Assembly (NCBI GenBank): GCA_020055645.1 | Contig: CM034547.1 | Span: forward strand, 57,910,909-57,974,908 | From: Tomocerus qinae | Taxonomy: Eukaryota; Arthropoda; Collembola; Entomobryomorpha; Tomoceridae | Direction of reading: 5' to 3' | DNA: 64,000 nucleotides | In this document: one piece after another, positions 45,901 to 58,931 of the stretch | Layout of the letters: the number at the start of each line of letters is the position of its first letter | Numbering within the stretch: the first letter of the stretch is position 1 | Position numbers and translations under genes: made by a program | The notes under the pieces: model-generated | The model's database searches: none | What the model was told of the DNA's origin: nothing | The model's input: only the letters and a program-made list of their open reading frames with translations

Positions 45901-48900
45901 CAGAATTGTACATCAACATTATTTTAGTGTTTAGTGCTATAACAGCAATGTCTAATGTGTTATCACTATCTCTGTCCTTACGAATGAAGAGCGGAACTCG
46001 TTTTATTTACATATTTCTTCGACTTAAGAATTTGGATATTTTGGGTTGTACTGTAAAAACAATGGCAATTTGTTTGGATTCTTGGGATAACATTTTGAAC
46101 TTGATCCTACCTCTGTACAGTGTATTATGTCAATGAGGGGTAACTATTTTTGATATACGGTGGATGCTATACTACCAATAGTAGTGCCAGAGATTTTTCA
46201 TTATTATATCCCTGCTATAAAATATGTGTTGCTGTGTTTTAGTATGATAATAATAGTGTACTAGATAGGCTATAGTCATTTTATTGTGGCTCACAAGCTT
46301 CCCACCTTAAACTCAACCTACCTACTCCCTATCAGATAATTTGAATGTGTTTTGTAGCATGCAATTATACGCAGATAAAGAATAGTAGAACGATTTGAAT
46401 GCGCAATTACAATTTATTACAACGTAGGTGGAAGAAATGCGTTAAAACGAAGCAATATAATTTGCAATTGTAATTATTTATTTAACATTTTTACTTAGGA
46501 AAATAATTTTGCACTTCTCAAGTTAAGTTGATTTCATTGTTTGCTTTTGCATGAGGTGTAGCACCACTGAGTGTGACCTGACCTGATTTTATTCTGATGA
46601 TTTTGTGGTGCATTGTTTTGTAATGAATGAATGGAGGGTTGCATGCATACCTTAAAGCTATGTACGAGTACGTTGAGGAATGCTGAATGCATAATATTAT
46701 GTTGTGTGGTATGTCAAGTCAAACGAGTCTGAGTGAAACAGATTGAGTTCTTTTATTAAGCTTGCATCAATAATTTCTTCAGATGATTTCTTGAGAATCT
46801 GTTACTCAGCAGTGTGACTCTTACTGTCATGCACTGCAGACATAATGTAACTTTAGTGCACAAACAGAGACAGGAAGATATTGTTAGCTAGAATAAGCCA
46901 TTTTGGCTATACAGCACATAATATACAGTGTTTTCAGCACAAGGGTTTATAGCTACATAAAGTATGTAATAGATAGCACAAGCAGAGAGAGCAAGCGTTG
47001 AACAAAAATGTTCTTGTTCGTTGTTTACAATTACTATATTAGTAATCGTATCTGAAAGTACAATAGAGAAATCTAGACTAAATGTGAATCAGGGGAATAG
47101 CAAAAAAATGAGCTAGTTGTAAAACCATACCTATACATGTGTAGAGGAGATCTGCAATTGCAATAGCAAAATACACTGTTTAACACAAGTTGAGTTTAAA
47201 AGAAAGTGTCAAGTGGTTGACTTGGAGGTTTTTTAGCGTGGGAACAAGGTTTCTGTGCAATGCTCATACTCATGAGATACAATCCCACAAAACAATACAC
47301 ACATGTGTATACGAAATGATACAATGAGTTATAAAATGCAAGAGAACGGTATAAATAATAACAAGAGCAAAGCCAGAGAAATATATTTGTATATGAAATG
47401 CAAATATTCGCGTTTCTGTGTATGCATATAATATGTCTTCATCATTCTGTATTTTGTTACTTTGCTTCAATCGCCGGATTTAAAATTTTGAATTTAGACG
47501 TAGACGCTTAGTTTTTTCATTGCGAACAATAGCTGAAGGGTTGAAAGTAATTTAAGTTCACAGTTGTATGTAGTCATCATTAGTGATAGGAATTACAAAG
47601 GGGAAATCTTGTGTAAATCCTTAATTGTAGATAATTGAAGGTACATGTTTGCCTGTGAGACTGTGATTAGAATTGAGAATTGCAAAAGTAATATGCACAA
47701 TATGGAATATAAATGCAATATTATGATGTGAACTAAATAACTGAAGTTGCTGAGACATTGTTTCACGTGTGTTTCTGTTTGTTTTCTTGCAGCTGATGAG
47801 GAAACGACACATAGGGAACGACATAGTGACGATTGTGTTTCAAGAGCCGGGAGCGCTCCCATTCACCCCGAAAAACATCCGTTCTCAATTTCAACATGTA
47901 TTCATTGTAGTTCGAGCTCTCAATCCTTGTTCAGACAGTACTTGCTACAGGTGAGTAAACCACGACCTTTTCTTAGAATATATTATATTTCTGTAATTGT
48001 CGAGCAGACAGCTAGGACTGCGACTGCACTTAACTATTTATGTAATTTGCAGTTTCAGCAAAGTGTTTTGTGCATAATAACAAGTACGTACTACAAGTAT
48101 TTGCATTGTAATTGACATCATGCTTTGCACCAAGTTGTAAACAAAAGCAGCAATTTAATTCAGTTAAATGGAATCTGGGTGGTTTTAATCTTTATATTTA
48201 TTGCCACTTTGGTTGTTTGTGCCTGCAGTGTATCAGTGAGTCGGAGTAAGGAAGTGCCTTTGTTCGGCCCAGCCATCCCTGAAGGAGGAAAATTCCCAAG
48301 AAGCAAGGAATTCGTAGATTTCCTTCTGGCTAAAGGTAATTGATGGCTCATTGTTGGCATTTTTATTTAAGTTCATTTACGTTTTATAGGAAGTTGCAAC
48401 TTGTAATTGCAAATGTAGGCATTTATAAATCTCAGTAGCTTTTATTATGTGTCATGATATTTCTCATTACGTATTCACTATCCACGCACAACGACAACTA
48501 TTAGGGGTTTATGCAAATTCCTTTTCCAAGATTATCAGGAGTTGTAAAATTATTGTTACATTCTTTTCAGTAGGCATGTGGCAATGTAACACTTGATACA
48601 AGATACCTGTCAACGTTTTTTGTACAAATATTTTTCTCGTGTGTAATTTGATTTTGAACTTAGCCATAAAACTTATAGTCATATTATATGTATAATTATT
48701 GTCTAATCTGACTGAATAAATGATTTACACCGGTTTTAATCTTACTGCTTGGAAATTGACAGTAATTAACGCTGAGAACGCGACGTACCGATCTGAGAAA
48801 TTTACAACAATGGCGACAAGAACAAGACAAGAGTATCTTAAGGATTTGGTGTCCAGCTATAGTTCAAATACTTCCATTGATCCGAGGCCAAAATTTTGTA

Positions 48901-51900
48901 AGTGGCAATAACAAAGTAGCAAGTCGTAAATAAATAGCAGTTAACGTATCGTATGGAAAGAGTAATATTATATACAACTGATTATGAATATTTTCGATTA
49001 GCAATACCTTTCGGAAACAAGAAAAAAGAGCTGACAAAGCCGAAATTTAATGCTGACTCTGGAATACGAGGTGCTTTGTCTTGGGCCGTGTACCTCGACG
49101 ATAACTCTATGGACTCCAGATTGGATGCTTATCTGGCCATCTCCTTAGATAGTATTGTGATTATAGATGCTACATCTCGAGAACCTGTCTTCGCTATCCC
49201 ATGTTCTTCAGTTTTGGGATGGAACACTTCCATGTGCAATAGGTGACTGTGAAATAATACAAATAAAGGGATTACGTACTCGAGAATATTTCTCGAGACA
49301 GATTTATGGGTTTTTCCTCCACTGTTTTGGTATTGTATTTGAATTACAAATGACTTTATTGAATTGACTAGCTTGAGGATTTACTACCATCAAGGAGAAT
49401 GTGTGACTGTCCATAGTAAAGAACCTGCTAACGCAGGCGACAACGACGAATTGCTCGAAATTGTAAATCGTCTCGAGGCTGTTACCAAAGGATGCGAAAC
49501 GCAAGAGTTCATATTGAGAAGAAACGACATTGGCCAGTTAGGATTTCATGTTCAGCAAGATGGGGTGGTTACAGAGGTCGAACTTTGTGGTTTTGCTGCT
49601 AAGGCTGGATTAAAACAAGGATCTCGTTTAGTGGAAGTGAGACATCCTCTTTCATTTCGTTCTTTATTGAATATTATTTCAGCTTTAATTTCACCTAATT
49701 CTTTTTTGTTCAGTTCAACACGATCAGATGAAACTGACATGCATGTGTCCTTTTTGACTTGTGTTTCCCTTAATAACCGTTGCCCGCTTTTGTTTCATTT
49801 TTTTACATATTTAGATTTGTAAAGTAGCAGTAGCAACTTTAACACAAGATCAGATGATAGATTTCCTCAAGACCTCTAATACTGTTGTTGTTATGGTGGT
49901 GCTTCCGCTGCCGGATGGAACGCCCAGAAGGTGAGTTTCTGTCGCACATTTAGAAGGATTCCCTTAAAAAATATTAGTTATGCATCGCATGCACCGCTCC
50001 CGTCTTAACATGTCATGTTTGCCCCAGATGTTTACAATAAGCCATTGTATTGTGATATTGTGAATGTTTTAGTTAGAGTGGTACATTTATTTCGTTTTAT
50101 AGTCAATCAGTGCTCACTAGGAAGATCTTTAGTAAGCACCAATGAAAATAGGGTACAAGTATAAGTATAGTACACAGGAGTTTTATTTTGATTGTTTGTT
50201 CATTTTTTTCTGTTTTATTTTGTTTAAGTAGAGGTTGTGATGCAAAGCATTGCATTTACACTATGGATGTAGAAGGAGAGTACGAGAATTTAAATTTAAA
50301 CGGCAGGACGGAGGATGAGCCTCCGTCACTCATTCATCCTCAATTCAAGACGGCAAACAATGTAAACACTAATAGCGTCCCCCAACAAGCACAGCAGCAG
50401 CAACCTGTTTCTGTTTCTGGTGGTCATGGCCATCATCGTAAGAGGTGAGTTCAGTTGAAAATAAAGTTACTCTCACTTGTGTTAGCTTTCATTATAGACA
50501 ATGATCAGCAACCCCTCTACTTAGATAGTCTGTCAGATTAGCCATCAATTACTGATATCTGTATTATCTTGTGGGATATTACGCGTAATTATGAGGTTAG
50601 CTTTGTTTTTCCGTCATTACAATTTTTATTGATTAGTTCATGCGGCGAAACGCATAAAATTATCACAATTTTATGGTTATACGAGATGCGACGATGAAAG
50701 TTTAGAGATGCTGTATATTCATTTTCTTTAACTGTATGTCTTGTACAATTTAGTTTCTTTTTTAATTGTAATTGTTGTTTACTTTTACCCCCAACCGCTT
50801 TACGTTTATCTTTTTCGTATTAAAAGTACATAGTGACGCAGGCTTGGCCTGATCAGTAGAATGGTGTAGTATCTTGAATCATAACTATGAATGTTTAGTT
50901 ATTTGCTTGAAAGCGATTGTATCATGAATCTATATAATTTTATGATAATGATATGCCCGTGGTGTTACTGGTGATTCTAAGAAGCAAGTAATTATAAAAT
51001 TATTGCATTGTTTAATTTATTTTGATGATTTTACTTGTTTCTGCAGTTAAGTAAAGATACTTAAGACGCATGTAGTTTTTTGGTGAGTGTTTTGATTAAT
51101 AAATGGTGTCTCTTTTATTAGGTATGAGCCTCGCAGTTTCTCACCGCCTCGCTCAAGCAACAGTTCGGGGTACGGAACTGGAAGTTCTAGCAAATCTTTT
51201 TCCAGTGCCAGTGACCCCCACTTTCCGCCTCAACATGAGGTAATAACTACCTTCTTATTAAATGTGGTTGGACTTTATTTAATTCTGTTCAGTAAATATA
51301 ATTGCATTCTATATGTACTTCATAATATATGGTTAACATGGTTTAGAAGATACCCCTTATGCAATTCATATCTGTTTGTGTCTTTTGATAACAATTATTT
51401 GTAACAATTTCTTGCTGTGCTACTACTATACTGACTATAATTTAAGTGTGTTGTGTTTTTACACGGCCATTTCTAACTATCTTGGGAAAATATTTACTAA
51501 TTGTAATTTTTGAATTACATTGGTAAGTAATGGAATTATACCTTCGAATTAATGTCTGGGCAATTAGTTGCTGGCAGCACAGGGTTGCAATAAGTTGTGA
51601 TGTACTGTATGAAAATATAAAGTACTCAGATATAATGCGTATGTATTTATTTAGCTAGAAATTAGGTTTTTGTTTATAGCTTTTAATTTCCTCGGTATCG
51701 GGAATGGACCTATACAGAACGGTCGTAAAATGAACTAAGGGCATTATTCGCAGATGTTCAGAATTAGCTATTATTATTTGTAATTTACAAATGTCCAACA
51801 CTATCTTTTTAATCTGATTACTATAAATACTTGATACAATTTATGTGTTTCTGATACTACATTAACTTTATCTTAACGAACAGAAACAGAAAATAAACTA

Positions 51901-54900
51901 AATTAATATATTATAATATAAAAATAGGTAAAGTAGAGGTTTAGGCTTAAAGTTGAATTGGAACTCGTCTTAGGGATTCACTCACGATTTTGTTGTACTC
52001 AATTTCTGCCTGATTACAGTTAGTACTAATCGTAATTTTTCGTACTTATTGGTATTAGCTTCAGTTGAGTTAATGTAACATGCATATATATAGTATCTTC
52101 CACCCATCCTGTTGTTGCTGATTCATACACAAACTTACAGTTCGGAGTAGATTAGATATTGCAATGGTGCAGACAGAGTGTGTACGAAGAGACGACTAAG
52201 GAGGATATCCATGATATGACTGTGAGTGACTGGTCTTTACTTTAACGAATGCTCAAGTGCATCTTGATTTTGGTGTGTAATTACAATTTGCATGGGAAAA
52301 TGAGGTTTCTTATCTGATTTTGGCGATTGTATATTAACATTTACGATACCATAAATGTGTTGTCTATTTCTTTGGCTGTTATAGGTTAGGATAGATAGGA
52401 GGTACCGTTTAATAGGATCGTCTAGTAGACTTGCGTTGCCTTGTAGCCTACAATGTAGTTCAATCCAATCATGGGCATAGATAGATATAGCATTGTGTGT
52501 GATGCACACTGTAATTTTACACAGTGAAGGATTTTTGTTGTCGATGTTGATGGAGCAAGCCGACCAAGTTTAGTGACATGAGAATTCTGTGCGAAAACTT
52601 CCCACTTTTTTGTCCTTCACTTTGTTGTCACGATATACCTGTACGTATATGTAATGATTGTGTATACTGATTGCTAGTAATAATAAGGATAATAAAGCCA
52701 CTATTACATTACAGCAGGACAATCAAACCATAACCAGTCCATACTATTAAAGGTACACACCAAGCGTATCTCTGTACTCTATAATATGGTTAATGTTCAT
52801 AACTGAATTCAAATTATATACCTATCCGATAAGCACAATGGCATAGTAAATAGTAGGAGTTGAATAGAATAGTTCATTTCATATTCAATTTGTGTGCAGA
52901 AGGAGTAATGACTATAGGGAGAGACCTGAAATTAAGATGGGAGGCTCTCTCAAGTTCTTCTGCAAGACCAAAGGAGACCATCCAACTCCAACCTAACTAA
53001 CTACAAACATACAATTTCCTCTCTATGAGAAATATTTCTCAGCGTGATGACGTTTAATGTCATGAGCACATTCTATCTATGTATAGTATCTTGTCTCTGA
53101 AAAGTTTACGCTATTTTTTGATAACAATGTTATTATTTCCTTTTGTGTACCCACTGTACATATGAATAAGCCTTCGTTTCTTTTGTTTGCAACAACAAAT
53201 ACCAATTTCACAGGCAAGGAAGATACTTTCTTGTCAGAAAAACAGTAATAATAATATGAAGATATTAAGTCATGCTATGATTTAAAAATTGCACTCTTTG
53301 AATTCAATTACATGTTGTTAGCTTTAGTCGTCCACTATTCAGCAATGTAGCATGATATATGTACTTTTATGTGTGGTGATATGTAGTTTATAGTTTATCA
53401 GGTAGATACTGGGGACATACTTCACCTGAATATCGTATTATCGTAGTACTTAGTTGCGAAATAATGTGCTTAGGTAGGTTTGCCTCATTCTTAAAAGTTA
53501 TTGTTATTGTGCAAATCATATACGTAGATTGTTATCTAAGGCATAATGTCTAATGTATGCAAGAAAATTCATAAACTTGTAATGCGCAGCCAAAGAGGGA
53601 CATAATTATATAAAACATATTTATGTACGCCTGCATTTTAAATTAATTCTTATAAAACTTGTAGTGGTGGAATTAATTCTGTATTAATATGAGTGTCTCT
53701 GTCTGTGCAGTATGCAAATTGTGGAAATCTGTACATGTATTTATATCGTGTAGGCTTTAGACCTCCACTTCTCATCGCCGACGTGCACATTCTATAAATA
53801 GAAGTGACATGTTTAAAATTTACAGTACAGTACGTTTGCGAAAAGTTGCATGTGGGAAAAAGTATGAATGGGAGGCTGGGTTTCTTAGAATGTACAGTAG
53901 TAGAATCATCAGGGCTCAGCATTGCAAAATTTTCCATCTAATAGATTTGTTATGTCACAGGATAAACATAAAATAAATGAATTCCGGACCATTGTAATGC
54001 AAATGCAGAGAATTGTAGTAGCAATCTGCAACAATGTGCCGTCATGTCATTATTAATTACGATGTGACTTTTCCCTTTTCCTGTACATTGTGGTAAACAG
54101 GCTTTTTGTGTATGCTTTTTTTCAGACTATAGTGTGTAGGCAGTTTTATCGAGAACAAGGGAATAATAATCGTTTGTTGTCTCCTTCCTGAATAATGTTA
54201 TTATGATGTTATGTTTTATGGTGTATTGCTTGATGAGTCAAGTACCTATTAAAGTACTTTCTTATAGTTGCGATTATAATTTTATGAAGTATAAAGTGGT
54301 TTAGTACGTGAAGGAAATGACATAAACTGATTGAAGACTAACTTCTCTATTAAACAGGGAGAAACTCTTACGAGCTCGTCAAGCGGTATGTCATCTGCAG
54401 ATGATCGTTGGTATGATCTCACCGAAAATATGGAAACCAACGCGAATGGTAGAGGAAATACTGTGGACAACGGCACAAATCATTCGCCGCCACCAATTCC
54501 TGCCCGAAATGTGAACAATATTTCAGTGCAATCGTCTCCCGCTGCTCCCACGAAGGGACGAATGGTCACAATGTCAAATAATGGCCCTACAAATGGAATG
54601 GCGAATACTAACAATAATAACAACAATGCTAACTACATGGACAGTAAAAATGGGAATTTGTACATTTCCTCTCCGGTGATTAATGGAAATATAAACTTGA
54701 CCCCTAAAATTAGCACTCCAGGACCACGCGACAAATCCTTCACTGCGAAACGAGAATTTTTCCAAAGAAACAATCCCCACCATGGCTCCTTTCATAGCAA
54801 ATTGACTCCGAGTCGAAGTCACGATGCTCTACACTTAAAAAATACTTACGGATTACATCAACCACAGTTAAGAGCGTTTCCCAGCTCTGCTACTGTGGGC

Positions 54901-56655
54901 AGCGGGATCGGAGACAATTACGGAGCAGTGAAAGTGGCAAGTTCTCCCAATGGGAAAATGATGTTACAAAGAGATCATAGTAGCCTGGGTCTGGGGATCG
55001 GTGGGGGTGGTGGGAGTGCTTATTTGTCCAGCAGGACAGGGGGAAACACGGCTTATGCATCACCCTTGCTTGAAAACACGGTGAAAGGAAAAGTTACCTA
55101 CTTAACCGATTTTCCATTGACTCATAGTCACTCTTCTGAGCATCTTGTGGGCAATGGTTTAATCAACAAAGTAATTGCTCACCAATTATATAACTTTAAT
55201 TACCTTTATTAATTGTACATGGAATATGCACACTAACACCTCTAATGTATCTTTATAGGATGTGAATACAATGAAAAATGAAAGACTTGCAGCGTTAAAA
55301 TCTGCGTATTTAGATAAGCATCGGGAGCGAGAGCGTGAACGATCTGAAAGGGTTGAAGCAGAGAGATCTTCTAGATTGTCCGCTCCACCGGATAGCATAA
55401 CTGGGGAAATCTCATGTTCTGAAGGTTTGTGAAAAATGCAATGAAGCAGGACTCTAATGACTGTCTTGATCTCAGCCCTTGTGATGCTGTCTTTATATAA
55501 TGCAGTATAGATTTATGTTTTGTTTTGGTTATAGATGATGGTTCACATGCGGTTAATGGGAAACCAAGATCTGCATCTCTAAATAGCCGTTATTCAAACA
55601 ATTCAAGTCCAAAGACTCCTTCTACAGAAGTTAAACTTCGTCATACAAATGGGTCAACATCTCGGGTAAATCGAAGCAGTACTCTACAAGAGGACCTTTT
55701 GAAGCTTATAAATCCGGATTATGTTTCAACGAAAGAGTTGGAAGAATCTTCAAATAGTACAAATAGCAGTAGTCCTGCTTTCTTGGGCCACCGTCCGAAT
55801 AGCTCAGGCCCTCTGACAGGAAGTAATGGACTGGCAACTGCTCTAAAAATTCGTCCAGTAAGCTGTGGTAGCGACACTAACTCTAACTCTACGCCGTCTG
55901 CAAGGGCGGGTCTTCTTTCGACTGCGTATGGGAGTAGTGCCCTAAGACGGCCAACAGGCTCTATTGAGAAAAATGAAATCGCGGAATCATTGACCAATCC
56001 AACCACTACAAATGAGGTTTCAATTTCTTCAGATATGGATTGGCCATGTTTAGTTGATACGGCTACAAAGGCCCTTACATGCTGTGATATAGAGGCGGAT
56101 CAAAATTGTTCCACTAGTTCTACTATTTCTAATTCTTCGACCCCTTCAAGTAAAATTGTTGGAAATCAAAGTACAAAATCTCTTCCTCAACATCCACAAT
56201 CAGTTCCATTGCCGTCGTCTTCCATTGCCACCAATTCCAGTGGAAGTGCTAGTTGTAGCAGCCTTAGTAATAGTAATAGTTCGTCACCCCATAGTCTGCC
56301 CTGGATTGATGATTTGAAAGTCGAGTAAGTTCCCGTTTGTATACTTATCTGTTGACTACTTTAATATTATGTCAATGTGATGTTTATAAAATATTTTGTT
56401 GGGAATAGGGACAACGATATGCCTATTGAAAGCGTATTCAACCTAGAAGCCCGAGTATCGCAATTGGAAGCAGAGCTTAGAAAAGAGCAACACAGCAAAC
56501 AAGTACTGGCTGCCAAAGTGGCCAACCTGCAACAAGAGAATAGACGACTTCAACAGGAATCCAGTTCCACTCAGCATCAGTTTAATAAGTTCAAAGAGTG
56601 GCTGTTAAATACCGTTGATCACTCTTCCACATCTACATCACCCAATGATCAATAA
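30963..56655 (+). CDS. SIPA1L: SIPA1L-family Rap GTPase-activating protein (RapGAP-PDZ-coiled coil)
   Basis: It stimulates GTP hydrolysis on Rap GTPases, and vertebrate relatives act at synapses and cell junctions. Exons: 30963-32677, 32979-33388, 35702-35877, 37367-37491, 37943-38181, 41893-41996, 47793-47950, 48229-48335, 48763-48897, 49002-49242, 49372-49636, 49815-49930, 50229-50444, 51122-51239, 54358-55170, 55259-55424, 55535-56324, 56409-56655. All junctions are GT-AG, keep frame and sum to 6,141 nt (2,046 residues), somewhat longer than the roughly 1,800 of vertebrate SIPA1L1. The N-terminus (exon 1) is Ser-rich and low complexity. The region [14 protein letters not shown] through [10 protein letters not shown] is the conserved pre-GAP domain. 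The RapGAP domain spans about residues 815-1040, with [23 protein letters not shown] and [13 protein letters not shown] (catalytic Asn-thumb near residue 932). A PDZ domain with LGFHV lies at about 1180-1262. A Ser-rich tail follows, then a C-terminal leucine-rich coiled coil at about 1970-2030. The start is the first in-frame ATG after a stop. Confidence 0.93.
33389..35701 (+). other. SIPA1L intron 2 (2.3 kb)
   Basis: It begins GTAAAT and ends TTTCAG. I see no second gene, RNA gene or clear mobile element in it. The open frames on both strands lack motifs. Confidence 0.6.
35878..37366 (+). other. SIPA1L intron 3 (1.5 kb)
   Basis: It begins GTAAGT and ends GTGACAG. It is AT-rich with no recognisable feature. 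Confidence 0.6.
38182..41892 (+). other. SIPA1L intron 5 (3.7 kb)
   Basis: It begins GTAAAC and ends CACACAG. A slightly GC-richer patch at about 39,190-39,320 has no protein-like frame. I see no other feature. Confidence 0.5.
41997..47792 (+). other. SIPA1L intron 6 (5.8 kb)
   Basis: This is the largest intron. It begins GTAAGT and ends TTTCTTGCAG and splits the RapGAP domain just before the catalytic Asn-thumb segment. It is AT-rich. A 108-codon frame at 42,661-42,987 and others show no family resemblance. Confidence 0.5.
50445..51121 (+). other. SIPA1L intron 13 (677 bp)
   Basis: It has GTGAGT at the donor and TTTTATTAG at the acceptor. Nothing else is visible. Confidence 0.6.
51240..54357 (+). 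other. SIPA1L intron 14 (3.1 kb) with a possible retroelement fragment
   Basis: It begins GTAATA and ends TTAAACAG. Near 52,900-52,990 a short open stretch reads [19 protein letters not shown] with the sense of a coding remnant. I cannot assign it to a family. The rest is AT-rich and featureless. Confidence 0.4.
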
Positions 56656-58235
56656 TAATATAGTTTTTTTAACCATAACTCATCATCTCACTAAGCAATG
56701 TTTAATCTACTTTCACGAGTTTGTTTGTATTTGTACGTAATCTTGATTAACTATTTATTTAGCGGTAGTGTAGAACTTACAATATTTAGGTAACTAAACT
56801 AATATAAGAAGTTAGATAGTTGTAGAGTAAATGATATAATATGCATATCCTTAAACACGCATAACTAAACCTACTACAAAAAAGTACAATTACAAAGAGC
56901 AATAATAATAGTGTTTCCCCGTTTTTGAAGAAGTTTACTTGCAAACCAATAATATTGTTCAATTGTCTAATAATGTTCAGAGCAGAAGGAATCTAAAGCT
57001 TTTAATACTACTGTGCAAGAATATATGTAATTTTATATGTACACAATCATGAAAACAAATTCAAACCCTTCGCGTTTGGTTTAACAGTATTTTCATTGTA
57101 TACTACCTGTATTTATTTCTTTTTGTAACTTTGTAAGTATGAGTATGTTGATGTTCCAATAGTTGTAGGAGTTCTCTTGTTATGAATGCTTGCGTACTAC
57201 CTCTTGAAATTATTTTTAAGTTAGACTGTGTAAATAGGTTGTTTTTTTACATTAGCTGACGGTCAAGTCAAGTTGAAATAGTTGTAAGCATTGTATTGTA
57301 AGTGTCAGGCTGAATTGCTGTTATCAGGTTGAGGGCTGGTGTAAGTTTAAAAATGTCTTCCAAGTTTCTGTGGGATTGTAACGTTTGCACGGTTCGCTTT
57401 TGGAATTAGCAAAAAATGTGGAGGGTGCTTGAACTATTGTCATTTTATGAGTAGGAACGAATCGAAGGATTGCATGCGTGTATTTTGTAACTTGATTTAT
57501 TTTAGTATTAATACATAACTGAACTGTAAAACTGACATTTTTGTTCAAATTGCCATTTGTGTTTTCTATACTTAACTACATTTTATTGTTCTGCATAGTA
57601 TTATTATCTATTATGCCGAGCAGTCCACTACAAACTTAAGTGTGTGTAGTTCAATACAAGTTCAGACAACAAATCCCAGTGGTGTAATTTTTATAGCATT
57701 TGTATTATTATAAATAGCGATACTACTGCTTGTTCAAGTGAGCTGAAATAGGACTATAATAATAATATTCAATTCCCACTGTACTGACTTGACTTAAGAA
57801 GCTATGCTCTATACTAACTGTAATAATACATACGAATTCTGCCTTTTGTATTTTTTATGTACAGACATGTACTGTTTAATTAATGGTATTCTAAGGTACG
57901 TATTACTAATACCAAGCGCATTCATTTGTCAGTTTGTACTATGTACCAAATTGCCTCCTGCTTACCTACATTTAATTTCCATTTTAAAACTGTCCTAGTG
58001 TTTTCTAAATAATCCTGAAACTAATAACAATAATAAAAAATTAATCTAAATCTAGATGTACTTTTGTGAAACGGATAAGGCTAAACGAAAGAGAAATACC
58101 GATGAGAAATTATGTAACTCTAAAAATTACTAATCTACTGTTTTACTACTAAACTATGTACAACTGTACGAAAATATTTTTCTGTAGAATGAGCTAAAGA
58201 TAATCTGAGCAAAATGACAAATATACCTAAATAAA
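56656..58235 (+). other. SIPA1L 3' UTR and poly(A) signals (probable)
   Basis: AT-rich sequence follows the stop. Candidate AATAAA signals lie at 58032-58037 and 58230-58235. They face the coatomer gene, whose own 3' end comes from the opposite strand, so the two transcripts converge within about 350-550 bp. Confidence 0.4.
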
Positions 58236-58598
58236 AACAGTAATTTTGAAATAGTGAAATTGAAATCTACTTGGTAAATTACTTACATCTCATACTTTAG
58301 CTGATGTATTAATAATTATTATTATTTGCATTATGAATACCTGATTAATCTCGTGCGTGTGTGGATTTTTTAGTTAGGTAGGAGTGTTAGCGTATAGCTT
58401 ACTCAGGTATTAAGTTCTACTTAGGAAAGGGAATTAAGTTTTGGGGATTGAATGAATGCATGTGGTAAATTTGTTTTTATTGTATCCTTGAGGCACACGC
58501 CTACTAAATACATTTATGGCCTATTGCATACATGAATCATACCATTTAATAATGCATGCATAATGCAAGACAGGTTTTTAATTCATACAGGTCTTTAG

Positions 58599-58604
58599 TT
58601 TATT
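58599..58604 (-). promoter_or_regulatory. Candidate poly(A) signal of the coatomer gamma gene
   Basis: TTTATT on the + strand is AATAAA on the coding strand, about 330 bp past the stop codon. A second copy lies at 58476-58481. Which one is used cannot be told from sequence. Confidence 0.35.
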
Positions 58605-58931
58605 CTATTTCAGAAACATATCTATTATAATGTGTAGGTTAGGACTTACTTAACGGCCCTGTGATAACGTATCATAACAAAAGCTACTGCAGAATACATA
58701 TTTACCGAAAGAGCAAAAAGTAACAGTTGAGAAAAACAGGGTTTACGAAATTGAAAACGATATCGCAAGTTGCAAACCAGCTACATACAAATTACATACA
58801 CATTAGTAGATAGAATTTTTATAAATGGTTGCTGTTGCCGAATACAGGTAATATTTTATAACTCCACTAACAATAAGAGAAATGTACTCCAGGATGCAGC
58901 AACATTACGTAGTTATTATATGTTATGTCCT

